From the NCBI GenBank assembly GCA_020048255.1, contig JAIFMR010000094.1, positions 1-8,242 of the forward strand: a stretch of DNA of 8,242 nt, written 5' to 3'. Under the pieces are notes generated by a model that searched no databases, had not been told where the DNA came from, and saw only the letters and a program-made list of their open reading frames with translations. Shown here one piece after another: positions 6,803 through 8,242 of the stretch (within the stretch, counting starts at the first letter, position 1; each line of letters opens with the position of its first letter). The translations under genes were made by a program, and so were the position numbers. Source of the DNA: Rhodoferax sp. (GTDB lineage: Bacteria > Pseudomonadota > Gammaproteobacteria > Burkholderiales > Burkholderiaceae_C).

Positions 6803-7689
6803 CGGGCATCCATTTCGCGGTGGCGTTTGAGCGTGACCCAGCGTGCTTCAAACAGCTTGGTCAGTTGTTCGACCAGATAGACCGATCGGTGTTGTCCGCC
6901 AGTACATCCAATCGCCACAGTGACGTAGCTACGGTGGTTTTGTGCCAAGGCATCCATCCAGTCCGCAAGAAAGGCTTGAATTTGACTCAACATGCGCTGG
7001 ACTTCGGCTTGTTGTTTCAAAAACTCGATGACAGGTGCGTCTTGTCCGGTCAGCGCGCGAAGTTCGGGCTCGTAGTGGGGGTTGGGCAGCATGCGCACGT
7101 CAAACACATAGTCGGCGTCGCTCGGAATACCGCGCTTAAAAGAGAAGGACTCAAACACCAAGGTCAGTTGATCACCGGGCGCCTCGATGAAAGCCTTGAC
7201 ATAACTCTGCAATTGCGTCGGGCGAATGACGCTGGAGTCAATCACATGGGCTTGCATGCGCAGGTCACTGAGCAAATCTCGCTCGAGTTCAATGGCTTGG
7301 GCCAGTACGTGCCGCTGATCCAGTTCCGGATTCCGTTGTAGCCCCGACGACAGCGGATGGCGCCTTCGGGTTTCTGAAAAACGTCGGATCAGGGTGTCTG
7401 TGGTCGCGTCTAGAAAGATCGAGTCCACCTGGTAGCCATTGGCCTTGAGCCTTTGCAACTGTTCTGGCACCAAAGGCAGTGAACCGGCGCTGCGCACATC
7501 GATGGCAATGGCCAAGTGGTTGGTTGGACTGGTGCGCTCCAGCTTGACCAGTGGCATCAACAGCTCGGGTGGCAGATTGTCAACACAATAAAAACCGAGG
7601 TCTTCGAGGGCGTGCAGAGCCACAGACTTGCCTGAGCCAGACATGCCAGTGATCAAGACGATTTGCTTGGGGTTTTGCGTCGGGGTCAT
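6799..7689 (-). CDS. rapZ: RNase adapter / nucleotide-binding protein RapZ (YvcJ family)
   Basis: In E. coli RapZ senses glucosamine-6-phosphate and delivers the small RNA GlmZ to RNase E; Bacillus YvcJ is a related ATP/GTP-binding protein. The Walker A GMSGSGKS is at residues 15-22, followed by GFYCVDNLPPELL (32-44). FLDATTDTLIRRFSETRRRHPL and SFSFKRGIP are family signatures, and the C-terminal domain has IGCTGGQHRSV (260-270). The end is basic (TLKRHREMDAR), as in the RNA-binding tail of E. coli RapZ. I choose the ATG at 7689, giving 296 residues: it lies 1 base after the recN stop with AGGG about 9 bases upstream. A further in-frame ATG at 7725 would sit inside recN and add 12 residues unlike the family. 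Whether it acts through GlmZ here is doubtful, since that RNA is known from enterobacteria; the substrate in this lineage is not shown by the sequence. Confidence 0.95.
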   Translation of the reverse strand: MTPTQNPKQIVLITGMSGSGKSVALHALEDLGFYCVDNLPPELLMPLVKLERTSPTNHLAIAIDVRSAGSLPLVPEQLQRLKANGYQVDSIFLDATTDTLIRRFSETRRRHPLSSGLQRNPELDQRHVLAQAIELERDLLSDLRMQAHVIDSSVIRPTQLQSYVKAFIEAPGDQLTLVFESFSFKRGIPSDADYVFDVRMLPNPHYEPELRALTGQDAPVIEFLKQQAEVQRMLSQIQAFLADWMDALAQNHRSYVTVAIGCTGGQHRSVYLVEQLTKLFEARWVTLKRHREMDAR

Positions 7690-7690
7690 G

Positions 7691-8242
7691 TCATGCGCCC
7701 TGTGCCTGAAGCATGTCACGCGCATGGGTCAGTGTGCTGGCCAAAACGCGCTCACCCCCCAGCATCCGTGCCAACTCCATTACCCGCTTTTCACCTTGAA
7801 CCGGCGTTACGGAACTGATGGTTGAGGCGCCAATCAACTGCTTGCTGACCACCAGGTGGTGGTCGGCACACGCGGCAACTTGCGGCAAATGGGTCACAGC
7901 CATCACTTGGCGGTCAACCCCGAGCTGGTGCATCAGCCGACCGACCGTCTCGGCCACTGCACCACCCACGCCCGCATCCACCTCGTCAAAAATCAGAGTT
8001 TGTGCTGTGCCCAGCTGGCTTGTGGTGACAGCAATCGCCAGGGCCAGGCGAGACAACTCACCGCCAGAGGCCACTTTGTTAACTGCACGAGGTGTGTTGC
8101 CGGCATGGCCTGCTACCAAAAATCCTACGTCTTCCAGCCCGGTTTGCAGTGGCTGGCCAGCAGGCTCTAGTTGCACCTGGAACTGCCCGCCCTGCATCCC
8201 CAAACCTTGCATGGCCAGGGTGATGGTTTGGGCCAATTGGGG
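7691..8242 (-). CDS. recN: DNA repair protein RecN (partial, N-terminus beyond right edge)
   Basis: SMC-like ATPase that acts at DNA double-strand breaks, binding DNA and promoting cohesion and RecA-dependent repair. Only the C-terminal 183 residues are present of about 550 usual for RecN. They contain the ABC signature ASGGELSRLALAIA, the Walker B TLIFDEVDAGVGG with catalytic glutamate, and the H-loop MAVTHLPQVAACADHH, in the order of a RecN C-terminal head domain. The frame is open to the right edge, so the Walker A, the N-terminal head and the coiled coil lie outside. A TTG at 8236 is internal, not a start. The TGA at 7691-7693 is 1 base from the rapZ ATG, so the two are probably one transcript. 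Nothing looks damaged in the visible part. Confidence 0.95.
   Translation of the reverse strand, partial: PQLAQTITLAMQGLGMQGGQFQVQLEPAGQPLQTGLEDVGFLVAGHAGNTPRAVNKVASGGELSRLALAIAVTTSQLGTAQTLIFDEVDAGVGGAVAETVGRLMHQLGVDRQVMAVTHLPQVAACADHHLVVSKQLIGASTISSVTPVQGEKRVMELARMLGGERVLASTLTHARDMLQAQGA

Noticed and set aside
7690..7725. Longer RapZ start at 7725
   Set aside because: It lies inside recN and adds residues not typical of the family; the ATG at 7689 has AGGG upstream and sits right after the recN stop.
1..8242. CRISPR arrays, insertion sequences, tRNA genes or integrase sites
   Set aside because: No spaced direct repeats, transposase-like frames or cloverleaf sequence noticed; nearly all bases are in recognised housekeeping genes.

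Overview
The window reads as a chromosomal segment of a betaproteobacterium. Burkholderiales, and probably Comamonadaceae (Rhodoferax/Polaromonas-like), fits best, judging from the protein sequences, the moderately GC-rich base composition and the gene order; this is recognition, not a database search. It is densely packed with housekeeping genes. No mobile element, tRNA, rRNA or CRISPR array is visible, and no gene-free stretch exceeds 70 bases.

Left part, minus strand (1-2890): an exported TPR-repeat protein, the outer-membrane lipoprotein-insertion factor lolB and the isoprenoid kinase ispE (cut by the left edge) form one tight leftward operon. The TPR and lolB genes overlap by 4 bases; lolB and ispE are 30 bases apart. 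The same order, TPR-lolB-ispE, is known in Pseudomonas.

Middle part, plus strand (2929-6802): mutM (fpg), a large dynamin-like GTPase and mutY. MutM and MutY are the two glycosylases of the 8-oxoguanine (GO) repair system: one removes 8-oxoG opposite C, the other removes A opposite 8-oxoG. The GTPase between them is the least understood gene here. It appears to start at a TTG codon with its own GGAGG ribosome site and an extended -10 promoter. Its stop codon abuts the mutY start (TAAATG), so the two are probably co-translated. A strong hairpin covers the mutM stop codon.

Right part, minus strand (6799-8242): recN (only the C-terminal third is present, running off the right edge) and rapZ, separated by 1 base and converging on mutY with a 4-base tail-to-tail overlap.

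Three of the eight genes repair DNA (mutM, mutY, recN). The open question is whether the dynamin-like protein is linked to that work or to membranes. The enzymes themselves look intact and ordinary.
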